NCBI GenBank assembly: GCA_947474595.1
Contig: CANJIV010000004.1
Span: 62,001 to 126,000, forward strand
Reading direction: 5' to 3'
Length of the DNA stretch: 64,000 nucleotides
DNA from: Solirubrobacterales bacterium
GTDB taxonomy: Bacteria > Actinomycetota > Thermoleophilia > Solirubrobacterales > Solirubrobacteraceae
Part shown: in pieces, positions 53,081-61,938 of the stretch
Layout of the letters: the number at the start of each line of letters is the position of its first letter
Position numbering within the stretch: position 1 is the first letter of the stretch
Notes under the pieces: model-generated
Databases searched by the model: none
Told to the model about the DNA's origin: nothing
The model's input: the letters and a program-made list of their open reading frames with translations, nothing else
Program-made: the position numbers and the translations under genes

Positions 53081-53949
53081 GTCGGTCAGCGCCTTCTATC
53101 TGGCCGGAGCTAGTCGATCTGTCCTTCTCCCAGCGGTTTGTGGATGCGGGTGGCGTGCGAACGCGGGTTGTCGAGGCTGGAGATGGCCCACCTCTGATCC
53201 TGCTGCACGGCACCGGAGGTCACTTAGAGGCCTACCTTCGTAATTTGCGGTACTTGAGTCAGTACTTTCGTGTCATCGCCTACGACATGATCGGCCATGG
53301 CTTCAGCGATAAGCCCGACCGTCCTTACACGATCGATTCCTACTGCGACCATCTGTCTGACTTAATGGACGCCCTAGAAATTGATCGAGCCCACCTGTCG
53401 GGCGAGTCACTCGGCGGCTGGGTTGCCGCCTGGTTTGCCAAGGAGCAGAGCGCGCGCGTGGACCGGCTCGTACTGACAACGCCTGGCAACGTACTCAGCA
53501 AGCCACAGACGATGTTGCGTATCAAAGAAAGCACAATGAAAGCTGTCAGCGAGGCTTCGCCGGAGACCGTCCGGAGTCGCCTTGAGTGGCTGTTTGCGCC
53601 CGCCACCAAGCACATGGTTTCTGACGAATTAGTCTCGATACGCCTAGCTATATATACGCTCCCGGGAGCCGAGCAGGCGATGCGCAACGTCTTGGTACTG
53701 CAAGACCCCGAGACTCGCACTAAATATGCTTGGGATTCAGAGTGGACTAGCCGTATCACTGCTCCAACGCTGATCATCTGGACCTCTGACGATCCGACTG
53801 GGGACTATGAAGAGGGCCAACTTCTACAGAAGTGGATCCCCGGCTCGCTGCTCACCAACATCGAAGAGGCAGGCCACTGGCCTCAGTGGGAACGCCCCGA
53901 GGAGTTCCACCGTCTACATGTAGAGTTCTTGGCGACCGCAAAGTGCTAA
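53077..53949 (+). CDS. Meta-cleavage product C-C hydrolase (HsaD/BphD-like)
   Basis: A 290-residue alpha/beta hydrolase. Nucleophile Ser111 in SGESLGG, acid in WTSDDPTGDY, His in EAGHWPQWE, oxyanion segment LLHGTGGHLEAY. It cleaves the dienol ring-fission product into a 2-hydroxydienoate and an acid. The start is the GTG at 53077 that overlaps the dioxygenase stop (GTGA); longer starts inside that gene are rejected. The next gene overlaps its end by 7 bp. Confidence 0.9.
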   Translation: MSRSAPSIWPELVDLSFSQRFVDAGGVRTRVVEAGDGPPLILLHGTGGHLEAYLRNLRYLSQYFRVIAYDMIGHGFSDKPDRPYTIDSYCDHLSDLMDALEIDRAHLSGESLGGWVAAWFAKEQSARVDRLVLTTPGNVLSKPQTMLRIKESTMKAVSEASPETVRSRLEWLFAPATKHMVSDELVSIRLAIYTLPGAEQAMRNVLVLQDPETRTKYAWDSEWTSRITAPTLIIWTSDDPTGDYEEGQLLQKWIPGSLLTNIEEAGHWPQWERPEEFHRLHVEFLATAKC

Positions 53950-54566
53950 CCCTGTTTGACAATCCCGACTCATCAAACGCGCTGAAAGTGCGGTTTCTTT
54001 TGGCTGAGCTTGGGCTTGAATACAAGCGGGAAACTATTCCATTGGCTTACCCGCGTCCTGATGCATACATGGCAATCAATCCGCTCGGTGGCATCCCCAC
54101 TCTTGAAGATGACGGCTACGTCCTCGCCGAATCACAGACGATTCTTCGTTACTTGGCGACCCGCGAGGGAAGTGAAGACCTTTACCCGACAGACCCCCAA
54201 GAACGTGGCCGCATCGATGAGTTTCTCGACCGGTTCGCCACCCGCCTACGACCTCCGTTCTTTCGCCGTGAGGCTGTAATGCTTGGGTGGTCTCTTGAGC
54301 GCGGTTTTTCCCCCGATGATTGCGACCCGGAGAAGGCGCCAGCGATCGAGCTAGAGATCGCGGCCAACACAGCGTTATTAGACAAACTCGTAGGTGAGGG
54401 CGGCTGTGTTCTCGGCCGCTTCACGATCGCAGACTGCGCGCTGGCTCCGGTTCTCCACCGTGCCCAACTCACTGGCTACGCTCTTGATAAATATCCAAGA
54501 TTGCAAGCTCTCACAGACCAGATTCTGTCGCGACCAGCATGGGCCGCCGCCGAGCCAGGGTGCTAG
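53943..54566 (+). CDS. Glutathione S-transferase-like protein (BphK-like context)
   Basis: A 207-residue GST-fold protein: thioredoxin-like part with [17 protein letters not shown] and [20 protein letters not shown] (the cis-Pro and Glu-Ser G-site), then an all-helical part with TIADCALAP. In proteobacterial biphenyl operons BphK GST sits in the same place. Most actinomycetes lack glutathione, so its thiol partner is unclear. GTG start at 53943, overlapping the hydrolase by 7 bp; convergent 4-bp overlap with the aldolase gene. Confidence 0.85.
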   Translation: MLTLFDNPDSSNALKVRFLLAELGLEYKRETIPLAYPRPDAYMAINPLGGIPTLEDDGYVLAESQTILRYLATREGSEDLYPTDPQERGRIDEFLDRFATRLRPPFFRREAVMLGWSLERGFSPDDCDPEKAPAIELEIAANTALLDKLVGEGGCVLGRFTIADCALAPVLHRAQLTGYALDKYPRLQALTDQILSRPAWAAAEPGC

Positions 54567-55573
54567 CTCTGATCGACTAGCGAAAGCGCGACGTCGATGA
54601 TCATGTCTTCTTGGCCGCCAACATAGCCTCGACGACCAACCTCGAGCAGGATCTCATGGGCTGAGACACCGTAGCGCTCGGCTGCACGCTCAGCATGGAT
54701 CAGGAAGCTCGAATACGCACCAGCGTAGCCAAGGATGATCGAGCTGCGATCCATCGTTGGAATGCGCGTTATAAAGGGCGCTACGACCTCTTCGGCCGCG
54801 GCCAAGATTTGGAGCAGGTCGATGCCAGTTTGGATACCCAGGCGATCGAATACAGCCGCTAGAACTTCCGTCGGCGAATTGCCTGCCCCGGCACCCAACG
54901 CTCGCGTAGAACCATCAATCTGACGGGCCCCAGCTCGGTAGGCGAGCACTGAATTAGCGACGCCCATCGCGAGGTTATTGTGACCGTGGTATCCAACCTC
55001 AGCGCTACCGCCAACCTCAGCCACGAGTGCCTCTACACGCTCTATCGCATCGTCGAGGATTAGTGCCCCGGCCGAGTCGACAACATAGGGACACTGGCAG
55101 CCAGCGTCCACCATGATGCGGGCCTGCTTAGCAAGCACCTCAGGTGAAGCCATGTGGCTGAGCATGAGGAAGCCGACCGTCTCAAGGCCCATCTCGCGGG
55201 CTGCGCCAAAGTGTTCAATTGAAACGTCCGCCTCGGTGCAGTGGGTAGCGACCCGAACTATCTGGGCCCCGGCCGCCTCTGCCCGCTTCATGTCCTCAAC
55301 GGTACCTACTCCCGGGACAAGTAAGACAGCTATGCGGGCCTGTCGCGCCTCATCCGCCGCAGCGGCAATCAACGTAAGTTCATCTGTGGCGGAAAAGCCA
55401 TAATTAAAAGTCGACCCACCAATTCCATCGCCATGGGCAACTTCGATAACTGGCACCCCTGCATCATCGAGCGCTCGCACAGTGTCGCGCACCTGCCGCT
55501 CGGTGAATTGGTGCGACATAGCGTGACTTCCATCGCGCAAAGTAGTGTCAGTGATTCGGACGTCTGGTGTCAT
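54563..55573 (-). CDS. 4-hydroxy-2-oxovalerate aldolase
   Basis: A 336-residue class II pyruvate aldolase of the HsaF/MhpE/DmpG type: [16 protein letters not shown] at the N terminus, and [14 protein letters not shown] with the metal histidines near 200. It splits 4-hydroxy-2-oxo acids to pyruvate and an aldehyde, channelled to the dehydrogenase encoded next to it. The two genes overlap by 4 bp. Last gene of the leftward meta-cleavage operon. Confidence 0.95.
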   Translation of the reverse strand: MTPDVRITDTTLRDGSHAMSHQFTERQVRDTVRALDDAGVPVIEVAHGDGIGGSTFNYGFSATDELTLIAAAADEARQARIAVLLVPGVGTVEDMKRAEAAGAQIVRVATHCTEADVSIEHFGAAREMGLETVGFLMLSHMASPEVLAKQARIMVDAGCQCPYVVDSAGALILDDAIERVEALVAEVGGSAEVGYHGHNNLAMGVANSVLAYRAGARQIDGSTRALGAGAGNSPTEVLAAVFDRLGIQTGIDLLQILAAAEEVVAPFITRIPTMDRSSIILGYAGAYSSFLIHAERAAERYGVSAHEILLEVGRRGYVGGQEDMIIDVALSLVDQS

Positions 55574-56478
55574 TTTTCCCCCTGCAGTCTCGCCGCGGCG
55601 AACCGCTCAGCTACAGCGCAAGCGGCTGCCGTCATGATGTCAAGATTGCCAGCGTGGCGGGGGAGAAAATCTCCTGCCCCTTCAACGCTGAGAAGCACGG
55701 TTACGCGGCCACGACCACCCCAATCTGGCCGCGGATCGTCGAATTGAGGCTCCGCCACCATGCGGTAGCCAGGAACGTACTGCGCCACCCTTTCTACTTG
55801 GTCGTAGATCGATGCGGAGATCGCAGCATGATCTGCGTCTGGTTCGATAGCGGCCATTACGGTGTTACGCATCGTGATTGGTGGGTCAGCTGGATTAATC
55901 ACGATAATTGCCCGTCCTCGCACTGCTCCACCGACCTCTTCAACTCCCCGTGCGGTCGTCTGTGTGAACTCATCTATGTTCGCGCGAGTTCCAGGACCAG
56001 CTGAATCAGAGGATACCGACGCGACAATCTCCCCATATGACACGGGCGTGACGCGGCTAATCGCCGCGACAATTGGAATGGTCGCCTGCCCACCACACGA
56101 GATCAAGCTAACGTTTGGCGTGTCGAGGTGATCGTCGATATTGACCACCGGCACAACCGGGGGGCCTAGTGCGGCTGGCGTGAGATCGATCGCTTGGATA
56201 CCAGCCTCCCGATATCGCGGAGCGTTGGCGTGGTGCGCATACGCTGATGTAGCTTCAAAAACGATCTGCGGCAGCTCTGCTTGAGATAACAGCCAGTCCA
56301 CCCCATCCGAGCTTGTCTCAATACCCAACTCGCGTGCCCTCATGAGCCCGGTCGAGGCTGGATCCACACCTACCATCCAACGTAGATCCAGATCTTTACT
56401 GCGCATAAGCTTAAGTGCCAGATCTGTGCCGATATTGCCGGATCCGACGATTGCGACAGGAATAGTTGTCTCAGGCAT
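55570..56478 (-). CDS. Acetaldehyde dehydrogenase (acylating)
   Basis: A 302-residue CoA-acylating aldehyde dehydrogenase of the HsaG/MhpF/DmpF type: [20 protein letters not shown] fold and the catalytic Cys in [11 protein letters not shown]. It converts acetaldehyde or propionaldehyde to the acyl-CoA and forms a channelling complex with the aldolase. ATG start 12 bp after the preceding crotonase stop, and a 4-bp overlap with the aldolase gene. Confidence 0.95.
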   Translation of the reverse strand: MPETTIPVAIVGSGNIGTDLALKLMRSKDLDLRWMVGVDPASTGLMRARELGIETSSDGVDWLLSQAELPQIVFEATSAYAHHANAPRYREAGIQAIDLTPAALGPPVVPVVNIDDHLDTPNVSLISCGGQATIPIVAAISRVTPVSYGEIVASVSSDSAGPGTRANIDEFTQTTARGVEEVGGAVRGRAIIVINPADPPITMRNTVMAAIEPDADHAAISASIYDQVERVAQYVPGYRMVAEPQFDDPRPDWGGRGRVTVLLSVEGAGDFLPRHAGNLDIMTAAACAVAERFAAARLQGEK

Positions 56479-56490
56479 TATTTTCCTTAC

Positions 56491-57285
56491 CTAACTACCG
56501 TTGAACTCTGGCTCACGCTTCTCTTGGAAAGCAGCAAGCGCCTCCTCAAAATCTCGTGTGCGAGTTGACAGTATCTGTGTTCTGTTCTCTAATTCAATGG
56601 CTGCTCGCAGCGACGGTGCGTCAACATTTGTGGCGAGAACCTGCTTTGTCATACGGACTGCAAATGGAGAGTTGCGGGCTATCTCAGCTGCCAGATCTAT
56701 CGCGGCCTCAACGAGCCCATCGGCAGGCACTACCCGGTTAACCAGACCGCGTCGCTCGCCTTCCTCGGCGCCGATGAAACGTCCGGTCATCATCAGCTCG
56801 GAGGCCAAGCCAAGCCCGACCACACGAGGCAGCCAGTACGAAGACCCTAGATCGCAGCCGGAGAACCCAATACGCACGTTAGCCATATTAAAACGTGCTT
56901 CCGGGGCCGCGAGCCTCATATCTGAGGCCAGAGAGAAGACCAGGCCTGCGCCCGACGCAGCGCCGTTGACTGCGGCGATGATCGGTTGTGGAACCTCCGC
57001 CAAGTGGGCACACATCCGTCCAAAGTTTTCCTGTAAATCATAGGCGTGAACCGTGTTTGTTTGGTCGAGAGAGTTGGGGTCCTTGATGTCAAGGCCAGCA
57101 CAGAATGCCCTGCCAGCGCCAGTGAGTACAACCGCGCGCACCTCGTTGTGCTTACCGAGCCACCGGAAGCACTCTTCGAGCTCTTCAACCATCTGCCAGT
57201 TGACTGCATTGAGGCGCTCAGGCCGATCGAGTGTGAGTATTTTCACGCCTGGACCAGCATCCTCGAAACGGATCGTCGTGGACAC
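56491..57285 (-). CDS. Crotonase-family protein without hydratase glutamates
   Basis: A 264-residue crotonase-fold enzyme. SGAGLVFSLASD and NMANVRIGFSGCDLGSSY lack both hydratase glutamates; the second segment resembles mycobacterial EchA proteins of steroid side-chain loci as I recall them. Isomerase, hydrolase or lyase action on a CoA ester is likely. I place the start at GTG 57285 with TTGGAG ten bases upstream; TTG at 57300 is the alternative. Middle gene of the meta-cleavage operon. Confidence 0.8.
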   Translation of the reverse strand: MSTTIRFEDAGPGVKILTLDRPERLNAVNWQMVEELEECFRWLGKHNEVRAVVLTGAGRAFCAGLDIKDPNSLDQTNTVHAYDLQENFGRMCAHLAEVPQPIIAAVNGAASGAGLVFSLASDMRLAAPEARFNMANVRIGFSGCDLGSSYWLPRVVGLGLASELMMTGRFIGAEEGERRGLVNRVVPADGLVEAAIDLAAEIARNSPFAVRMTKQVLATNVDAPSLRAAIELENRTQILSTRTRDFEEALAAFQEKREPEFNGS

Positions 57286-57302
57286 GCTTGTTAACTCCAA
57301 TT

Positions 57303-58109
57303 CTAAGTTGTGATTTGGACTGTCAGGGAACCGGCATTTGGGCTTGCAACGACGAACAGATCTCCCGCTGCGGCTGGCACAGCCTTGCCAAACGAGCCCG
57401 ATAGAACAATGTCTCCAGCTTTAATTTCAATCCCTAGGCCGCTGAGCTTGTTCGCCAGCCATGCAACTGCGGTTAGTGGCGATCCAAGTACTGCGGCACC
57501 AGTCTCTGCCACGGATGTTTGACCGTTCAGCGTTAAAGAAAAACTTCGCGCGGCGAGATCGGAGTGCAGAAGCATTTCGGACCACTCTCCACAAACGATT
57601 GCGCCATACGATGCATTGTCGGCAACTGTATCTACCAGCTTGATTCTCCAACCCTGAATTCGGCTGTCGACTATCTCTATTGATAGCGCTGCAGCATCAG
57701 CGGCCGCTAAGACGTCAGCCTCGGTGATGTTGGGGCCTTGAAGACCTCGTCCCATTAGGAACGCGACCTCTCCTTCGACTCGAGGCTGAATGAACAACCC
57801 TGCCGAAACATCTGCGCCGCCACTAGACCCGTCAATGTGCCTTGAGCCCCAGAGATCTCCGTAGTCTGGTTCGCCAACGCCCATCTGCTGCTGCATCCCG
57901 GGGCTGGTGAGGCCTATCTTTCGGCCGATCGTCACCTCCCCCTCCGCAGCACGAAGATCTGCCCAAGCCTGCTGCACGGCATATGCCTGTTCAACATTCT
58001 CAATGGCGGAGCTCTCACTAAAGGGCTCGATCGCAATACGCGTATTCCATGCAGCATGAAGCTGTGCCGCAAGGGGAGCCGGGTCGAAGCCTGACGGGTT
58101 AGACATCAC
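57303..58109 (-). CDS. 2-oxopent-4-enoate hydratase (HsaE/MhpD-like)
   Basis: A 268-residue fumarylacetoacetase-family hydratase: GRKIGLTSPGMQQQMGVGEP, QPRVEGEVAFLMG with metal-binding Glu residues, and DIVLSGSFGKAVPAAAGD. It adds water to the 2-hydroxydienoate from the C-C hydrolase, giving the aldolase substrate. First gene of the leftward hydratase-crotonase-dehydrogenase-aldolase operon, controlled by composite operator copy 7 located 61 bp upstream. Confidence 0.93.
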   Translation of the reverse strand: MMSNPSGFDPAPLAAQLHAAWNTRIAIEPFSESSAIENVEQAYAVQQAWADLRAAEGEVTIGRKIGLTSPGMQQQMGVGEPDYGDLWGSRHIDGSSGGADVSAGLFIQPRVEGEVAFLMGRGLQGPNITEADVLAAADAAALSIEIVDSRIQGWRIKLVDTVADNASYGAIVCGEWSEMLLHSDLAARSFSLTLNGQTSVAETGAAVLGSPLTAVAWLANKLSGLGIEIKAGDIVLSGSFGKAVPAAAGDLFVVASPNAGSLTVQITT

Positions 58110-58170
58110 ACTCCAACTTGAATAATGGCCAGTTGGCCAGTCGAATTATGACTTGTGCCTATGCGGAACA

Positions 58171-58186
58171 CTGACGTCAGGTTATC
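58171..58186 (-). promoter_or_regulatory. Composite promoter/operator, copy 7 (meta-cleavage operon)
   Basis: Leftward: GATAAC (58186-58181) then the perfect palindrome CTGACGTCAG (58180-58171), 61 bp before the hydratase start. It is also 82 bp before the rightward VOC gene, which it may control too. No good -35 is visible. Confidence 0.65.
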
Positions 58187-58268
58187 GTAGTTAGCGGGGA
58201 GCGTTGTATTTAGACCTCAACCCGCAGTGTCCACTAAAAACTCGTAATAACGAGAGAGGAAAACTGAG

Positions 58269-58724
58269 ATGCACGCTAAGGCTATGGGTATACATCACAC
58301 TGGAATCACAGTGAGGGACATCAAGGCATCACTAGAGTGGTACAAGACCATGTTCGGGTTCGAGCCATCGGTCCACGTGGGCGCTGAAGAGCCGCTACCA
58401 GCTGCCATCGGGGAAGCTTTGGGGGTGCCCGGCGCGCGAGTGGAATATGCATTCATGCCGGTCGGCAGCGATGGCGCCCAGATTGAGCTTCTCCAGTATC
58501 ACTATCCCGCTGGAGAGGACTTTTCTCTGAGTAACAATGATGTTGGTGCTGCGCACGTCTGCGTACGCATCGACGACTGTCTGGCGCAGTACGAACATAT
58601 GAAAGCCAACGGTGCCCGTTTCCGACACCCTCCGATCGAGCTCGATGGAGATTTCGAGGGGGTCGCCTTCGCTTACGCCATGGATCCCGACGGCATTCAG
58701 ATAGAGATTTGGCAGCAGCCTTAA
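58269..58724 (+). CDS. VOC-family (glyoxalase fold) protein
   Basis: A 151-residue single VOC module: MGIHHTGITVRDIKASLEWY with a metal-type His, IELLQYHYP, AHVCVRIDDC and DPDGIQIEIWQQ with a C-terminal Glu. The metal set suggests a glyoxalase, epimerase or small dioxygenase-like role. It is the last gene of the catabolic island, divergent from the meta-cleavage operon, with GAGAGGA before the ATG. Confidence 0.8.
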   Translation: MHAKAMGIHHTGITVRDIKASLEWYKTMFGFEPSVHVGAEEPLPAAIGEALGVPGARVEYAFMPVGSDGAQIELLQYHYPAGEDFSLSNNDVGAAHVCVRIDDCLAQYEHMKANGARFRHPPIELDGDFEGVAFAYAMDPDGIQIEIWQQP

Positions 58725-58787
58725 AAAGCTGCGAGCCACGCACCCACCAACCAGCCCCGAGCAGTCGACTTAGATCCGTTATGCGTG

Positions 58788-58805
58788 GGCCGCGATAGCG
58801 CGGCC
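58788..58805. terminator. Hairpin between convergent genes
   Basis: GGCCGCG (58788-58794) and CGCGGCC (58799-58805) form a perfect 7-bp stem with loop ATAG in the 112-bp gap between two convergent genes. There is no T run; a bidirectional terminator is likely. Confidence 0.5.
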
Positions 58806-58836
58806 TCGCGTCGGACTCTTAGTCCCCAGGTTCTCC

Positions 58837-59277
58837 CTACGCAGCGACTGGCACTTCGTGGACGAGGCCGTCCTCGGTCTCGGCAAGATGCTGGTGAGAT
58901 GGACAGTAGCCGTTGTGGGCGAGAGGGATTCGCTGACATGGCGTACCGCGGCGCGTGGTTGCCCGACAGCTTGGTGCCTCTCCGTTTACGTCATAGCCCC
59001 CTGCAGGCGCTTGGGCTGCCCAAGCATCGGCGATAGCCATGTAGTGCTGCACCACAAGCCAGACCCGATATTGAGCACAGACTGGAAAGTAACAACGGAT
59101 GTTGTGGAACAGCGTGCGCGCGGGACGCGCGAAGTAACGGCGATCGGTGGTCAGGCGCTCAACGGCGCTCTCGCAAGCGTGGAGCACGTGCTCCTGGTTG
59201 CTCTCCCCATCGCAAGCATTGCCCGAAATAATTGTCGGCGACAACTCTCGGTAGATGGCGCGGCTTATCTGATACAT
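58837..59277 (-). CDS. Cys-motif hypothetical protein
   Basis: A 146-residue protein with a C-terminal motif CRATTRRGTPCQRIPLAHN continuing to CPSHQH, which I recognise as a short Cys/His segment seen in many actinobacterial small proteins and possibly zinc-binding. The first 90 residues are cysteine-containing and not recognised. The strong ribosome site AAGGAGG seven bases before the ATG supports the gene. It separates the catabolic island from housekeeping genes. Confidence 0.7.
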   Translation of the reverse strand: MYQISRAIYRELSPTIISGNACDGESNQEHVLHACESAVERLTTDRRYFARPARTLFHNIRCYFPVCAQYRVWLVVQHYMAIADAWAAQAPAGGYDVNGEAPSCRATTRRGTPCQRIPLAHNGYCPSHQHLAETEDGLVHEVPVAA

Positions 59278-59422
59278 CTCTATCCTCCTTGGTCGACTGC
59301 GACCCCCACGACGAGTGTGCCCTCTGCTTGTGAAGTCACCGCGAACGTCGTATTAAGCGAGCGTTAAGCTCGAACTCGGGACCGGAGATGCCAGCCAGCG
59401 GCGGCCCCAAGCTTTAATCGGC

Positions 59423-60880
59423 CTACGACCAGCGCTCGAGCACTGGAGCGACGCCATCCCTGATGACCGTGTGGTGGTAGTCCAGCTTCGAATTGGTCTC
59501 GGGAAAATCGGTGCGCCGGTGAGCTCCTCGGCTCTCATTGCGGGCCAGCGCAGATTGGGCGACCAGTCGCGCCAGCGGGTGCGGGTCACTTAGCAAGGGC
59601 TCAAGGCTTAATTGATCGCGGACGAGGCCGGCGCCGCGCCAGAGGGCCGTACGACTCTCCCAGCTTGGAGGACCCACACCACCGTCTACTGGTACTGGGC
59701 GCGCACCACGATGGGCAGACGGCTCTTCCATCGCAGCTACCGCTGCGCGCTTGCCGAAAACGATGCACTCACTAAGAGAGTTAGATGCCAGCCGATTAGC
59801 GCCATGGAGGCCAGTGCAGGCACACTCACCCACTGCGTACAGACCAGGAACAGTCGTGTGTCCGTCTAGGCCGGCCTGCGTTCCGCCCATGAGATAGTGG
59901 GCCGCGGGAGCGACCGGTACTAATTCGCTCTCGGGATCGATGCCGACCGCGCGCAGAGCGGCGACAACATTAGGGAATCTGGCCGAATCGACGTCACGCA
60001 TATCTAAACCGACGCTGGCAGCCCCGCTAGCTTCGAGCTCGAACCCGATTGCCCTGGCCACCTCGTCGCGGGGCGCGAGCTCATCGACGAAACGCTCCCC
60101 AGCGGCGTTGTGCAGAGTCGCCCCTTCGCCACGAATCGCCTCGGTGATCAGAAAGCCATCCGAACGGTCGGGATTAACCAGTGCCGTGGGATGGAACTGC
60201 ATTAGCTCGAGATCAGCAAGAGCCGCTCCCGCACGCATTGCCAGCAGCATCCCGCTTCCAAAGGCGCCTGGCGGATTTGTCGTACGTGACCACATCGCCG
60301 CAGCTCCCCCGGTCGCCAAAATGACCGCACGAGCAGCCACGGCGCGTCCGTCGTCGCAGATTAGGCCCACACACCGACCATCGGTGACCCAGAGCTCGGC
60401 CGCGCGGCGGCGCTCCAGCACCTCTATCGCCGGCTCTAGCGCCACCAGCGACGAAAGATCGCGGCTAACCCTGCGACCGGTTGCGCTCCCTCCCGCGTGC
60501 ACGACGCGGCGCACCGAGTGGCCTCCCTCGAGCCCGAGCGCCAGGCGGCCGAAACGGTCAGCGTCGAAGTTGACGCCAAGCGATACGAGCTCGCGTACCC
60601 GATCTGGAGCGTCTTGGCAGAGTGCTTGGGCCGCTGATTGACGAACCAATCCGCGTCCAGCAGCGACCGTATCGGCGACGTGTTTACCCGGTGAGTCGTC
60701 TATCGCCAGCGCGGCGGCGAGTCCTCCCTGGGCCCAATAACTTGCTGTCGCTGCAAGTGGCGTCGCCGAAATTAGAGCGACCCGCCCGCCGAGCCGAGCA
60801 GCCGTAAGGGCCGTAAAAAGCCCAGCGGCACCAGCGCCAATTACGGCAATGTCGACTTCGCTGTCGAGCGGATGGACCAT
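59423..60880 (-). CDS. nadB: L-aspartate oxidase NadB
   Basis: A 485-residue FAD protein of the succinate dehydrogenase flavoprotein family. FAD loop IAVIGAGAAGLFTAL, SYWAQGGLAAAL, active-site region MQFHPTAL, and GLHGANRLASNSLSE. It oxidises aspartate to iminoaspartate for NAD synthesis. nadA and nadC are not in the window. The start is 23 bp from the divergent HDAC-family start. Confidence 0.93.
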   Translation of the reverse strand: MVHPLDSEVDIAVIGAGAAGLFTALTAARLGGRVALISATPLAATASYWAQGGLAAALAIDDSPGKHVADTVAAGRGLVRQSAAQALCQDAPDRVRELVSLGVNFDADRFGRLALGLEGGHSVRRVVHAGGSATGRRVSRDLSSLVALEPAIEVLERRRAAELWVTDGRCVGLICDDGRAVAARAVILATGGAAAMWSRTTNPPGAFGSGMLLAMRAGAALADLELMQFHPTALVNPDRSDGFLITEAIRGEGATLHNAAGERFVDELAPRDEVARAIGFELEASGAASVGLDMRDVDSARFPNVVAALRAVGIDPESELVPVAPAAHYLMGGTQAGLDGHTTVPGLYAVGECACTGLHGANRLASNSLSECIVFGKRAAVAAMEEPSAHRGARPVPVDGGVGPPSWESRTALWRGAGLVRDQLSLEPLLSDPHPLARLVAQSALARNESRGAHRRTDFPETNSKLDYHHTVIRDGVAPVLERWS

Positions 60881-60903
60881 AGAGATTGGTCTACGGTATC
60901 CGG

Positions 60904-61938
60904 ATGGCCCTCGCTCACTATTACTCGCACCCCTCTTCGCACGACCACGACACTGGTGATCACCCCGAATGCATCGAGCGGTTAGTCGCTATCGAATCCG
61001 AGCTCCAGCGACGTGATTGGCTTGGCTACAAGCGAATCGACGCCCCGCCCGCGACCCGCGAAGCGCTGCTGGCCGTCCATTCGTCAGAGCATGTGGATCG
61101 TATTCACGACATTGGAAAGAGTGGTGGTGCGGTCGATCCAGACACCGTGATGAGCCAGGGATCCCTAGCGGCGGCACTCCACGCCGCGGGCGGTGGTGTC
61201 GCCCTTGTCGACGCCCTCTTGTCGGGTGACGCTCGCGCCGGGTTCGTCGGCGCTCGTCCGCCCGGACACCACGCCGACCGAGACCACGCGATGGGCTTCT
61301 GCCTCTTTAACAACGTCGCCGTAGCAGCACATCACGCCCTCGACGCCCACCTACTAAAGCGTGTCTTGATCTTGGACTGGGACGTTCACCACGGCAACGG
61401 AACCAACGACATCTTCGCGTCGAGCAAAGAGGTCTTATTCATCTCTATCCACCAGTCACCGCTCTATCCAGGCAGCGGGCCTGCAGATGACGTCGGCAGT
61501 GGGGCTGGCGCCGGATACACCGTCAACGTACCTGTTGCAAAGGGATCTGGCGATGAGATCTTCGTCTCGCATGTCGAACATCTCGTCGGCTCGATTGCGC
61601 GCCAGTACCGACCACAGCTGATTCTGGTCTCCGCTGGCTACGACGCCCACCGCGACGACCCCTTGGCGTCGTGCGCAGTGACTGAGGGTGGATATGCGGC
61701 TATGACTACCGCCGTTCGCCGCATCTCCACTGAGATTGAGGCTCCCGTCGGGATGTTCCTTGAGGGTGGGTATGACCTAGACGCACTCACACGCTCGGTG
61801 GTTGCCACGCTGGAGTGCCTAGCGGTCGAGCACGAAGAGTCGATGCAGGCCCTTTCAAAGCTTCATCCCTCGACCGCCAACGCGGCCGCAGCCCTTACGC
61901 CTTGGTGGCCTAGGCTGGCGGAGTTGCCGGTGCCTTGA
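60904..61938 (+). CDS. Histone deacetylase-family (AcuC-like) amidohydrolase
   Basis: A 344-residue arginase/deacetylase-fold zinc enzyme. RPPGHHADRDHAMGFCLFNN holds the His pair, DWDVHHGNGT the zinc Asp and His, and GYDAHRDDPL the second Asp. It removes acetyl groups from lysine side chains or small acetylated amines. I start at the ATG at 60904 (MALAHYY) rather than TTG 60886. Its 3' end overlaps the convergent SPOR gene by 29 bp. Confidence 0.9.
   Translation: MALAHYYSHPSSHDHDTGDHPECIERLVAIESELQRRDWLGYKRIDAPPATREALLAVHSSEHVDRIHDIGKSGGAVDPDTVMSQGSLAAALHAAGGGVALVDALLSGDARAGFVGARPPGHHADRDHAMGFCLFNNVAVAAHHALDAHLLKRVLILDWDVHHGNGTNDIFASSKEVLFISIHQSPLYPGSGPADDVGSGAGAGYTVNVPVAKGSGDEIFVSHVEHLVGSIARQYRPQLILVSAGYDAHRDDPLASCAVTEGGYAAMTTAVRRISTEIEAPVGMFLEGGYDLDALTRSVVATLECLAVEHEESMQALSKLHPSTANAAAALTPWWPRLAELPVP

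Noticed and set aside
59940-60641. 233-residue open frame antisense to nadB
   Set aside because: Ser/Arg/Pro-rich composition and full overlap with nadB; no ribosome site.
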